Under the pieces are notes generated by a model. It saw only the letters and a list, made by a program, of their open reading frames with translations. It was not told the DNA's origin and made no database searches. From positions 1 to 13,276 of the forward strand of contig JAKALZ010000022.1 of assembly GCA_021813065.1 (NCBI GenBank): DNA of 13,276 bases. Direction: 5' to 3'. The position numbers and the translations under genes were made by a program. How positions within the stretch are numbered: the stretch's first letter is position 1; each line of letters opens with the position of its first letter. Below, in pieces: positions 1-6,521 of this stretch. Source of the stretch: a bacterium (GTDB lineage: Bacteria > Spirochaetota > Spirochaetia > Treponematales > Rectinemataceae).

Positions 1-1
1 G

Positions 2-706
2 GATCCGGCCAACGAGCCGCACTTCGAGGGCATGCTCAAGATGTGCGTAACCCCCGACAAGGCGCCTGATAAACCCGAGTACGTCAAACTCGAGTTCGTG
101 AACGGCGTGCCTGTCGCGGTGAACGGAGAAAAGCTCGATCCGGTCTCTATTGTAAAGAAGCTCAACAAGATCGGCGGAGAGAATGGAATTGGCATCGCGG
201 ATCTCGTCGAAAACAGGGTGGTTGGCATGAAGTCGCGCGGCGTCTACGAGACTCCGGGCGGCACCATCATCATGGAGGCGCACGACAGGCTCGAGCAGCT
301 CTGTCTCGACAAGAAGGCCTTGTCCTTCAAGATGACGGTGGCTCAGCGCTTTGCCGAGATTCTTTACGAGGGCGAGTGGTTCAGCCCGCTCTGCGCGGCG
401 CTCAACGCATTTATCGATTCGACGCAGAGTGTGATTACGGGAACGGTCAACCTGAAGCTGTACAAGGGCAACCTCGTGTTCGCGGGTGCCTCTTCGCCGT
501 ACTCGCTCTACGACGCCAGCTTGGCGAGCTTTACCACGGGCCCCCTCTTCTCGCACAAAGACTCGACCGGATTCATCAACCTTTTCGGCCTGCCCACCAA
601 GGTGCGGGCGCGCCTCAACGAGCGGCTAAAAAAGTATGGAATCGCCGCTGGACCCGATGTCGCCAAGCCGGGCAGCTCAGGGTATACTGCTCCCGCGGGG
701 GATTGA
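2..706 (+). CDS. argG: Argininosuccinate synthase, C-terminal part (5' end outside window)
   Basis: The reading frame is already open at the left edge (frame beginning at base 2) and runs to TGA at 704-706, leaving about 234 C-terminal residues of a protein usually near 400-430. ArgG joins citrulline and aspartate, using ATP, to make argininosuccinate in arginine biosynthesis in the cytoplasm. The diagnostic stretch is GENGIGIADLVENR followed by VGMKSRGVYETPGGTI, roughly visible residues 59-90. It matches the conserved substrate-binding and oligomerisation part of the family. The N-terminal ATP-pyrophosphatase P-loop is missing because it lies outside the window. The first in-frame ATG (32-34) is internal, not the true start. 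argH follows after 16 nt, so the two are almost certainly one operon and catalyse consecutive steps. Confidence 0.95.
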   Translation, partial: DPANEPHFEGMLKMCVTPDKAPDKPEYVKLEFVNGVPVAVNGEKLDPVSIVKKLNKIGGENGIGIADLVENRVVGMKSRGVYETPGGTIIMEAHDRLEQLCLDKKALSFKMTVAQRFAEILYEGEWFSPLCAALNAFIDSTQSVITGTVNLKLYKGNLVFAGASSPYSLYDASLASFTTGPLFSHKDSTGFINLFGLPTKVRARLNERLKKYGIAAGPDVAKPGSSGYTAPAGD

Positions 707-722
707 GGGAGACAGAAGGGTA

Positions 723-2120
723 ATGGCAAAACTCTGGCAGGCTGGCGCGCGGGCGCAGCTCGACCCAATGGTCGAGCGTTTTCTCTCGAGCATCTCGGTC
801 GACGCGAGGCTCGTGTTCGAAGATATCGAGTGCTCGCAGGCGCACGCGATCATGCTGGGCGAGCAGGGGATCATTCCAAGGCAGGACGCGTCCGCCCTCG
901 TCGATGAGCTTGCGAAGATTCGCAAGGAGCTCGAAGCGGGTACGCTCTCGGTCGACCAGAGTGCGGAGGATGTGCACTCCTTCTTGGAGGATGAGCTCAC
1001 GCGCCGCCTCGGCGATGCGGGCAAGAGCATCCACGCAGGAAGAAGCCGCAACGACCAGGTGGCCGCCGCCTTCAAGCTCCACGTGCGCAATGCCTGCCGC
1101 GCGACGCGGGTCCTCGCGAAAGATGCGCTCGCTGCCTGTCTCGACCTTGCCGAGGCCAATATCGAGACACTGATGCCCGGCTACACGCACCTTCAGCGGG
1201 CGCAGCCCGTGACGCTCGCGCACCATGTGCTTGCCTGGTGCGCAGGGCTCGAACGCGATGTGGGGCGGCTGGCCGACGCCGCGGCGCGCGCGGACGAGAG
1301 CCCGCTGGGCGCAGGGGCGCTGGCGGGAAGCGGCCTGTCGGTGGACAGGGAGCGGACCGCGGGCTTGATCGGGTTCGCCCGCGTGTCGATGAACACGATG
1401 GACGCCGTGGCCGATCGCGATGCGGCGATCGAGTACGCGGCCGCATGCGCCACGCTCATGGCGCACCTGTCGCGAGCGAGCGAGGATATCGTGCTCTGGG
1501 CTTCGTCGGAGTATAGCTTCGTATCGATTCTGCCTGCCGCGAGCACCGGCTCGAGCATCATGCCGCAAAAGCGCAACCCCGATCCGGCTGAACTCATTCG
1601 TGGCAAGGCCGGCAGGGTGTTCGGCAACCTCCAGGCCCTTCTGGCGATGGAGAAGGGCATTCCTTACGCGTACAATCGCGATCTGCAGGAAGACAAGGCG
1701 CTCTTCTTCGAGATCGAAGAGGCGGTGAATGGCGCGCTAAGCGCCTTCGCGGTGCTGGTGCGCAGTCTCGTGCCGAATGTCGCCCAGATGCGCGCGGCAC
1801 TCGACGACGGCTATCTCGAAGCCACCGATGTCGCCGAGTACCTCGTGAAGCTCGGTGTGCCCTTCAGAACCGCCTATCAGGCTTCCAAACTGCTCGTGCA
1901 GCGCTGCGTCGAAGAGGGAAAGAGCCTGCGTACCATAGCCCAGGCCGATCTCGAGGTGCACGAGGCCTTCGATCGTGCTGGAGTGAACGCCGCGGAGCTT
2001 GCCCGCTACCTCGACCCGCAGGAGTGCGTGGCGCGACGCATGCAGACCGGCGGCCCGGCTCCCCTGCGCGTGCGCGAACAGATTCGGCGATTGAGAGTTT
2101 GGCTCGATACGGAAGCGTAG
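723..2120 (+). CDS. argH: Argininosuccinate lyase
   Basis: The 465-residue product is full length for ArgH (about 455-470). It splits argininosuccinate into arginine and fumarate as a cytoplasmic homotetramer of the aspartase/fumarase superfamily. Visible motifs are HAGRSRNDQVA near residues 104-114, MPGYTHLQRAQPV in the middle, and the superfamily signature GSSIMPQKRNP at about 276-286, which carries the mobile catalytic serine loop. The ATG at 723 is chosen because the protein then begins MAKLWQAGARAQ, a typical ArgH N-terminus. A purine-rich GAGGGAG/AGAAGGG stretch lies just upstream. The frame stays open back to an ATG at 636, but that start would lie inside argG and add 29 unrelated residues. 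The gene ends with TAG at 2118-2120, and no convincing terminator follows directly. Confidence 0.97.
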   Translation: MAKLWQAGARAQLDPMVERFLSSISVDARLVFEDIECSQAHAIMLGEQGIIPRQDASALVDELAKIRKELEAGTLSVDQSAEDVHSFLEDELTRRLGDAGKSIHAGRSRNDQVAAAFKLHVRNACRATRVLAKDALAACLDLAEANIETLMPGYTHLQRAQPVTLAHHVLAWCAGLERDVGRLADAAARADESPLGAGALAGSGLSVDRERTAGLIGFARVSMNTMDAVADRDAAIEYAAACATLMAHLSRASEDIVLWASSEYSFVSILPAASTGSSIMPQKRNPDPAELIRGKAGRVFGNLQALLAMEKGIPYAYNRDLQEDKALFFEIEEAVNGALSAFAVLVRSLVPNVAQMRAALDDGYLEATDVAEYLVKLGVPFRTAYQASKLLVQRCVEEGKSLRTIAQADLEVHEAFDRAGVNAAELARYLDPQECVARRMQTGGPAPLRVREQIRRLRVWLDTEA

Positions 2121-2260
2121 ATCGCGTTCCGCTCGAAATTGCATTGAGGCATCGCGCTTCACGGTGATCCGCCTCTCGAAAATTTACAACCCTTCAGCGC
2201 ACCTGGTTTTTTGTCGTTTTATCCTCATGAAATGCCGTGTTCCTTCTCTACATTCAGCGA

Positions 2261-2287
2261 TTGCAATGATTCCGACAGATTTATGAT
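2261..2287 (+). promoter_or_regulatory. Putative sigma-70 promoter of the sugar ABC operon
   Basis: TATGAT at 2282-2287 differs by one base from the -10 consensus. TTGCAA at 2261-2266 is a fair -35, but the spacer is only 15 bp. A second reading is TTGACG at 2297-2302 with TAATCG 16 bp further on, inside the operator. In both readings the operator sits at or just after the start site. The choice between them is uncertain. Confidence 0.45.
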
Positions 2288-2315
2288 TTTTCGATCTTGA
2301 CGGATCAATAAAACT

Positions 2316-2330
2316 ATGTAATCGTTTACT
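2316..2330. promoter_or_regulatory. LacI/CcpA-type operator (cre-like palindrome)
   Basis: The core GTAATCGTTTAC (2318-2329) is a palindrome with a central CG and one mismatch from GTAAACGTTTAC, the form bound by RbsR and many other LacI-family repressors. The 15-mer ATGTAATCGTTTACT also fits the catabolite-response consensus WTGNAANCGNWNNCW at every position. It lies about 110 bp before the ATPase start, beside the promoter-like hexamers. A sugar-responsive LacI-family repressor, local or global, is therefore the likely regulator of the importer. Its gene is not in the window. Confidence 0.65.
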
Positions 2331-2423
2331 TGTGCGAATTCACCGGCAAAAGTACCGGGAGAATGCGGAGTAATCGCCGCGCATGGAGCGATTCTTGCGC
2401 GCTCTCGCACGCGGATCTCGGAA

Positions 2424-2430
2424 AAAGGAG
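2424..2430 (+). promoter_or_regulatory. Ribosome binding site that fixes a GTG start
   Basis: AAAGGAG ends 8 nt before the GTG at 2439 and is the only strong Shine-Dalgarno match nearby. The first in-frame ATG (2460) has no comparable site and would remove the beginning of the first ABC domain's opening strand. Confidence 0.75.
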
Positions 2431-2438
2431 TTGTACGC

Positions 2439-3959
2439 GTGGCTACCAAATTGTTGTCGATGGAAAAGATCGATAAACGCTTTACAAGCGTACACGCCCT
2501 TCGCCAAGTGAATTTTGATCTCGATGAGGGAGAAATCCACGCGCTTGTGGGCGAGAATGGCGCCGGAAAGTCGACGCTGATGAAGGTCCTCGTTGGTATA
2601 AATCCAAAAGATTCTGGTCAAATCCACTACATGGGACATCTCTTCAACCCGCGCGATCCAAAACATGCCCTCGAAATGGGTATCGGGATAATCCACCAAG
2701 AACTCAACATGATGTATCACCTCACGGTCGCGCAGAACATCTTTATCGGCAGGGAATCCACCATGATGGGCGGCATTCTGCTCGATAAACGGGAGCAGAA
2801 CAGGCGGGCTAAGGAGCTTTTTACACGACTTAAGATGAATATCGACCCGACGGAGCTTGTGGGTCGCCTCACGGTGGGGAAGCAGCAGATGGTCGAGATC
2901 GCGAAAGCCGTATCGCACCGGCTCAGGATTCTTATTCTCGATGAGCCCACTGCGGCCCTCACCGACACTGAGATTTCCGAACTCTTCGCGATTATGCGCG
3001 ACCTCAAGCGCCAGGGTGTAGGTATGATTCATATCTCCCACCGCCTCGAGGAGATTCACCAGATAGCCGACCGTGTGACGGTATTGCGAGACGGCGAGCT
3101 CGTTGACACGAAAAAAACCTCCGAAGTCACCAAAGCGCAGATCATCAACATGATGGTTGGGCGCGTCATCTACGAGCAGCCAAAGGTGAAGAGCACCGTG
3201 CCGCCTGACGCCCCCGTGGTGTTGCGCGCGCACAACCTGCATGCGGGCAAACTCGTTCGCGATGTGAGTTTTTGCCTTCACAAGGGGGAAATTCTTGGTT
3301 TTTCAGGCCTCATCGGGGCCGGGCGAACGGAAACCGCGCGCGCGATATTCGGCGCGGACGAGGTACAAAGCGGTTGGGTTGAGGTCAATGGCCGGCGTGT
3401 CAGGATTCGTTCACCCGAGGATGCGGTTGCCAAGGGAATCGGTTACCTTTCGGAAGACCGGAAGCGATTTGGGCTCGCGGTCAATCTCAGCGTGAAAGAT
3501 AACACGGTAATGGCGACCTACGAAGAGTTCGAGCGAGGGCTGTTCATCAACGCGAAAAAAGTTCGCGAAGTAACTGAGAAGTACATCGAGCGGCTCAGCA
3601 TCAAAACGCCGTCGATCGAGCAGCTCTTGCTAAACCTCTCAGGAGGCAATCAGCAAAAAGTTGTCATCGCGAAGTGGCTGATCCGCAACTGCGACATCCT
3701 CATTTTTGATGAGCCAACGCGCGGCATCGATGTAGGCGCGAAGAGCGAGATTTACACACTGATGAACGAACTCACGAAAGAGGGGAAGTCGATCATCATG
3801 ATCTCTTCGGAGTTGCCCGAGATACTGCGTATGAGCGACAGGATTATCGTGATGTGCGAAGGTCGCATCACCGGAGAATTAAAAATAGAAGAGGCGAGCC
3901 AGGAGGCCATCATGAGTCTTGCCACAATGGGGCACCAGGCTGTCCTCGCAGGGAGTTGA
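2439..3959 (+). CDS. Sugar ABC importer, tandem ATP-binding protein (RbsA/MglA/XylG type)
   Basis: The 506-residue cytoplasmic ATPase has two fused ABC domains, the standard architecture and length of the CUT2 family that powers uptake of ribose, galactose, xylose and similar monosaccharides. Domain 1 has Walker A GENGAGKST (38-46), the signature-like LTVGKQQMVEIAKA (144-157) and Walker B ILILDEPT (164-171). Domain 2 has the family-typical degenerate Walker A GLIGAGRTE without the lysine (290-298), a full signature LSGGNQQK (400-407) and Walker B LIFDEPTRGIDVG (421-433). One good ATPase site plus one degenerate P-loop is normal here and is not a defect. The gene uses GTG, supported by a strong ribosome site. 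Its stop is 5 nt before the permease ATG, so the two are co-transcribed and probably translationally coupled. The exact sugar cannot be read from this subunit. Confidence 0.95.
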   Translation: MATKLLSMEKIDKRFTSVHALRQVNFDLDEGEIHALVGENGAGKSTLMKVLVGINPKDSGQIHYMGHLFNPRDPKHALEMGIGIIHQELNMMYHLTVAQNIFIGRESTMMGGILLDKREQNRRAKELFTRLKMNIDPTELVGRLTVGKQQMVEIAKAVSHRLRILILDEPTAALTDTEISELFAIMRDLKRQGVGMIHISHRLEEIHQIADRVTVLRDGELVDTKKTSEVTKAQIINMMVGRVIYEQPKVKSTVPPDAPVVLRAHNLHAGKLVRDVSFCLHKGEILGFSGLIGAGRTETARAIFGADEVQSGWVEVNGRRVRIRSPEDAVAKGIGYLSEDRKRFGLAVNLSVKDNTVMATYEEFERGLFINAKKVREVTEKYIERLSIKTPSIEQLLLNLSGGNQQKVVIAKWLIRNCDILIFDEPTRGIDVGAKSEIYTLMNELTKEGKSIIMISSELPEILRMSDRIIVMCEGRITGELKIEEASQEAIMSLATMGHQAVLAGS

Positions 3960-3964
3960 ACACC

Positions 3965-5245
3965 ATGGCGCCAGAAAATATCAACATTAGCCACATGCAG
4001 CGGTTCAAGGAACGGGGTTTGAAGTATGTGCTCGCCCCGGCGGCGTTGCTCATCCTATATGTATTCTTCGGAATCTTCGGGATGAACTATTTCTCGTACC
4101 CGACGCTCGTCAATATCATCGACGCTGCATTCTATATTGGGTTCATTTCGATGGGCGTGACTTTTGTCATTATCTCTGGCGGCATCGATCTCTCCATCGG
4201 AACGGTGATGATGGCCTCGACGCTCATCGGCGGTGTTGCGCACAAGCACGGTCTCCCCATGGTTCCGTCGCTCCTCCTCATAATCCTCGTGGGCACCGCC
4301 TTCGGGTTTTTCAATGGCATCATCGTGTCGAGACTGAAGATGCCGCCATTCATCGTTACCCTAGGCACCATGATGATTTCGATGGGCGTGGGCTCCATCG
4401 TCTCGAACGTGCAGAGCGCGACCTTCCCCATCCGCGGTCAACAAGGCGGCTGGTACAAGGACCTTTTTCTGTACCTTTCCCCAAAAGGCGGCATGATACC
4501 CACCGGAGCGCTGCTTTTATTGCTCGTCGGTGTGATCTGTCACCTCATTCTCAACAACACGAAACTAGGCCGCTATACCTACGCGATCGGCAGCAATATT
4601 GAGGCCGCCCGCCTCTCCGGCGTCGATGTCCAGAAGTGGCAGATGTTAGTCTACGTGATCGCCGGCGTAACCGCGGGTATTGGCGGCATTTCCTACGCGG
4701 CGATCTATACGACCGTGCTTCCAGCCCAGGGACAAGGATTTGAGCTCTACGCGATCGCGGCCGCGGTTATAGGCGGCACGTCGCTCTCGGGCGGCATCGG
4801 TACCATTTGGGGAACCCTCATCGGCGTATTCATCATGTCGGTTCTCGCCACCGGTCTTCCATCGATGAATCTGCAGGCGCACTGGCAGACTTTCTTCACG
4901 GGCATCATCGTAATCGGCGCCGTGCTCCTCGATATGTACCGGAACAAGAAGGCGACTGAGGTTCGAATCGAAACCGCCGCCGACATTTACAAGACAGAGA
5001 CGCTCGAAAAGATCGCCGGCATGCGTCACGAGCTCGCGGGGCTGAGGGCGGCAGGCGACACCGCAAAGATCGCTGAATTAGAGAAGAAGATTGCGGTGGC
5101 CCAGCGCGAAATGAAAACGACATTCGCGGCGAAGAAGGCTGAAGAGAAGGCTGAGCTCGCCAAACTCCGCGCGGAAGAGCGCGCGGCCGACCACGAGTTT
5201 TCCGAAATGCTGAAGCAGAAAGACGATCCATTGAACAGGAAGTGA
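3965..5245 (+). CDS. Sugar ABC importer permease (RbsC type) with long charged C-terminal tail
   Basis: The product has 426 residues, of which about 1-326 form a normal RbsC-like membrane domain. It has a run of hydrophobic helices from about residue 21 to 324, the segment SGGIDLSIGT (71-80) and the ATPase-coupling loop near GSNIEAARLSGV (209-220). RbsC proteins usually stop near 320-330. Here a hydrophilic tail of about 100 residues follows (327-426), rich in Lys, Glu, Ala and Arg and predicted to be helical or coiled-coil, on the cytoplasmic side where the ATPase docks. The ATG at 3965 is chosen for its AGGGAG site (3950-3955), 9 nt upstream. The frame is open further upstream, but only inside the ATPase gene. 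The frame and base use continue smoothly into the tail, so this is not an obvious frameshift read-through. Confidence 0.93.
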   Translation: MAPENINISHMQRFKERGLKYVLAPAALLILYVFFGIFGMNYFSYPTLVNIIDAAFYIGFISMGVTFVIISGGIDLSIGTVMMASTLIGGVAHKHGLPMVPSLLLIILVGTAFGFFNGIIVSRLKMPPFIVTLGTMMISMGVGSIVSNVQSATFPIRGQQGGWYKDLFLYLSPKGGMIPTGALLLLLVGVICHLILNNTKLGRYTYAIGSNIEAARLSGVDVQKWQMLVYVIAGVTAGIGGISYAAIYTTVLPAQGQGFELYAIAAAVIGGTSLSGGIGTIWGTLIGVFIMSVLATGLPSMNLQAHWQTFFTGIIVIGAVLLDMYRNKKATEVRIETAADIYKTETLEKIAGMRHELAGLRAAGDTAKIAELEKKIAVAQREMKTTFAAKKAEEKAELAKLRAEERAADHEFSEMLKQKDDPLNRK

Positions 5246-5256
5246 TATTGGGATTC

Positions 5257-5273
5257 AGTCCGCGTCGCGGACT
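5257..5273 (+). promoter_or_regulatory. mRNA stem-loop between permease and binding-protein genes
   Basis: AGTCCGC and GCGGACT form a perfect 7-bp stem around a 3-nt loop, 12 bases after the permease stop. The following bases (TTGTATTT) are U-rich but interrupted, so it could be a leaky terminator or a 3'-end stabiliser. Both are common between permease and binding-protein genes. Confidence 0.5.
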
Positions 5274-5289
5274 TTGTATTTGCAACCAA

Positions 5290-5310
5290 GCCCCGAATAG
5301 CATCCGGGGC
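5290..5310 (+). promoter_or_regulatory. Second mRNA stem-loop upstream of the binding-protein gene
   Basis: GCCCCG (5290-5295) pairs with CGGGGC (5305-5310) around a 9-nt loop, ending 10 nt before the binding protein's Shine-Dalgarno. No T-run follows, so it is more likely a stabilising or processing hairpin than a terminator. Confidence 0.45.
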
Positions 5311-5319
5311 CGAATCGCA

Positions 5320-5327
5320 AGGGAGGT
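5320..5327 (+). promoter_or_regulatory. Strong ribosome binding site of the binding-protein gene
   Basis: AGGGAGGT lies 4 nt before the ATG at 5332. It decides this start over the GTG at 5242, which overlaps the permease stop and would put 30 non-hydrophobic residues ahead of the signal peptide. It is among the best ribosome sites in the window, fitting a protein needed in excess. Confidence 0.75.
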
Positions 5328-5331
5328 TTCT

Positions 5332-6420
5332 ATGAGAAATTCCAGAAGAGCTAGAACAGTAATCGTGACCCTCGTTATGTTGGTCGCGCTGACTGTTCCT
5401 TTGTTCGCCGCTGGCCCGGTCTTCATCCCGATGATCTCCAAGGGCTTCCAGCACCAGTTCTGGCAGACGGTCATGAAGGGCGCTCAGGCAGCCGCCGATA
5501 AATATCATGTCGTGATGACCTTCGAGGGACCGCCCACGGAAGCTGATATTCAGCCGCAGGTACAGATGCTCGTCAACGCCATGGCCAAGAACCCCTCGGC
5601 TATCTGCTTGGCAGCCCTGGACACGAATTCGGTTATGGACCAGCTGAATGAGGCGATCCGCCGCCACATCCCGATTATCGGATTCGACTCTGGCGTTCCG
5701 AATGCCCCGAAGGGCGCGATCTACGCCACCGCCGCGACGAATAGCTACAACGCCGCCGGCGTCGCCGCCCAGAAGATGTTCCCGGTCATCAAAGACAAGA
5801 TCATGGCCGCCACCGCCGCGAACCCCGTCACGATCATCGATTTCAACCAGGACGCGACCAGCCAGTCGGTCACCGACCGCGGCAAGGGCTTCCGCGACAT
5901 GATGATCAAGCTCATCACGACCGAGGGCAAGCGCTCGCTGAGCGACATCAAAGTGACCGGCAACCCCGCGTATATCGCCTCAGATACTCCGACGAGCGGC
6001 AAGGCGATCATTCTTGACATGGTTGTTCCCGCGTCTCCGAGAGACACTGACGCGACCAACACCGCGCAGGCAGTTCTTAACCGCGTGAAGAGAGACAACA
6101 TTCTCGGCATCTTCTGCTCGAACGAAGGCACCGCGCGCGCGGTCCTCTCCGCTTCCAACGACGGAACCGCGCTGCCAATGCAGTACCCTGGCCTCGTGGT
6201 GATCGGATTCGACGCCGGCGCTGCCCAGAAAGCGGCTGTCCGCAATAAATACTTCTTTGGCGCCATCACCCAGGATCCGTACATGATCGGATTCGACGCC
6301 ATTGAACTCGCGGTCAAAGCCATCAACGGCGAGCCTGTCGCGAACGTCGACACTGGCGCGAAGTTCTACGACTACAGCAACATGAATCAGCCTGACATCG
6401 CCCAGCTGCTGTACGACTGA
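5332..6420 (+). CDS. Periplasmic sugar-binding protein of the ABC importer (type I, RbsB-like)
   Basis: The 362-residue secreted protein starts with a classical signal peptide: basic MRNSRRAR, a hydrophobic core at about 9-24, and a cleavage region near VPLFAAG (22-28). There is no lipobox cysteine, so the mature protein should be soluble in the periplasm, which points to a diderm cell. The mature part reads as a type I periplasmic-binding fold of the RbsB/Peripla_BP_4 class. Recognisable pieces are FIPMISKGFQHQFWQTVMKGAQ at the start, IPIIGFDSGV in the first lobe and VVIGFDAGAAQ in the second. At about 335 mature residues it is longer than ribose-binding protein (about 270). One extra stretch is PASPRDTDATNTAQ, before the NILGIFCSNEG strand. 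It would deliver the sugar to the two genes upstream. The ligand is unknown, and L-sorbose or a related ketose or hexitol is only inferred from the opposite operon. Confidence 0.92.
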   Translation: MRNSRRARTVIVTLVMLVALTVPLFAAGPVFIPMISKGFQHQFWQTVMKGAQAAADKYHVVMTFEGPPTEADIQPQVQMLVNAMAKNPSAICLAALDTNSVMDQLNEAIRRHIPIIGFDSGVPNAPKGAIYATAATNSYNAAGVAAQKMFPVIKDKIMAATAANPVTIIDFNQDATSQSVTDRGKGFRDMMIKLITTEGKRSLSDIKVTGNPAYIASDTPTSGKAIILDMVVPASPRDTDATNTAQAVLNRVKRDNILGIFCSNEGTARAVLSASNDGTALPMQYPGLVVIGFDAGAAQKAAVRNKYFFGAITQDPYMIGFDAIELAVKAINGEPVANVDTGAKFYDYSNMNQPDIAQLLYD

Positions 6421-6447
6421 AACAACTCGATCTGATCTAAGGTTTGA

Positions 6448-6484
6448 AAAAAGAGGCTGCCCAGAATCTGGGCAGCCTCTTTTT
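6448..6484. terminator. Bidirectional rho-independent terminator between convergent operons
   Basis: AAAAAGAGGCTGCCCAG (6448-6464) is exactly complementary to 6468-6484 across a 3-nt AAT loop, giving a 17-bp perfect stem. The end arms are a T-run on the plus strand (6480-6484) and, read on the minus strand, a T-run at 6452-6447. It lies 27 nt after the binding-protein stop and 37 nt after the Fe-alcohol dehydrogenase stop, so it can end both transcripts. Confidence 0.95.
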
Positions 6485-6521
6485 CTGCGCGCGCTGTTTC
6501 CGTGCCGGAGGGCGCAAATCC

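Larger units (their letters stand above)
2121..2438. other. Intergenic control region between argH and the sugar ABC operon
   Basis: This 318-base stretch is visibly more AT-rich than its surroundings and no credible gene is seen in it. Its first part has only weak hairpins. One is GAGGC at 2146-2150 against GCCTC at 2171-2175. The other is a 3-bp CAG/CTG stem at 2195-2205 followed by a T-run (2207-2212), at best a poor terminator for argGH. The middle holds the promoter-like hexamers and the LacI-type operator listed separately. The last 100 bases are a GC-richer leader ending in the ribosome binding site of the ATPase gene. Confidence 0.7.

Noticed and set aside
290..298. Missing Walker A lysine in the second ABC domain of the ATPase (residues 290-298) as a sign of gene decay
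   Set aside because: GAGRTE in place of GxGKST is the normal state of domain 2 in the RbsA/MglA/XylG family.
636..722. Upstream ATG start for argH inside argG
   Set aside because: It would overlap argG by about 70 bases and add residues unlike any ArgH N-terminus. The ATG at 723 gives the normal length and N-terminus.
615..1568. Long open frame on the minus strand opposite argH (about 317 codons)
   Set aside because: It is antisense to a clear ArgH, is rich in Arg, His and Ala as expected from GC-biased complementary codons, and has no recognisable domain.
2188..2213. Possible intrinsic terminator after argH (AAC..CAG-CGCAC-CTG-GTT followed by T-run)
   Set aside because: The stem is only 3 bp plus a bulged 3 bp and is too weak to call; only the T-run is terminator-like.
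2340..3281. Minus-strand open frame of about 313 codons opposite the ATPase gene
   Set aside because: The plus strand encodes an unmistakable double ABC ATPase here; the antisense product has no motif.
5242..5331. GTG start for the binding protein overlapping the permease stop
   Set aside because: It would bury the signal peptide behind 30 non-hydrophobic residues and ignores the strong ribosome site before 5332.
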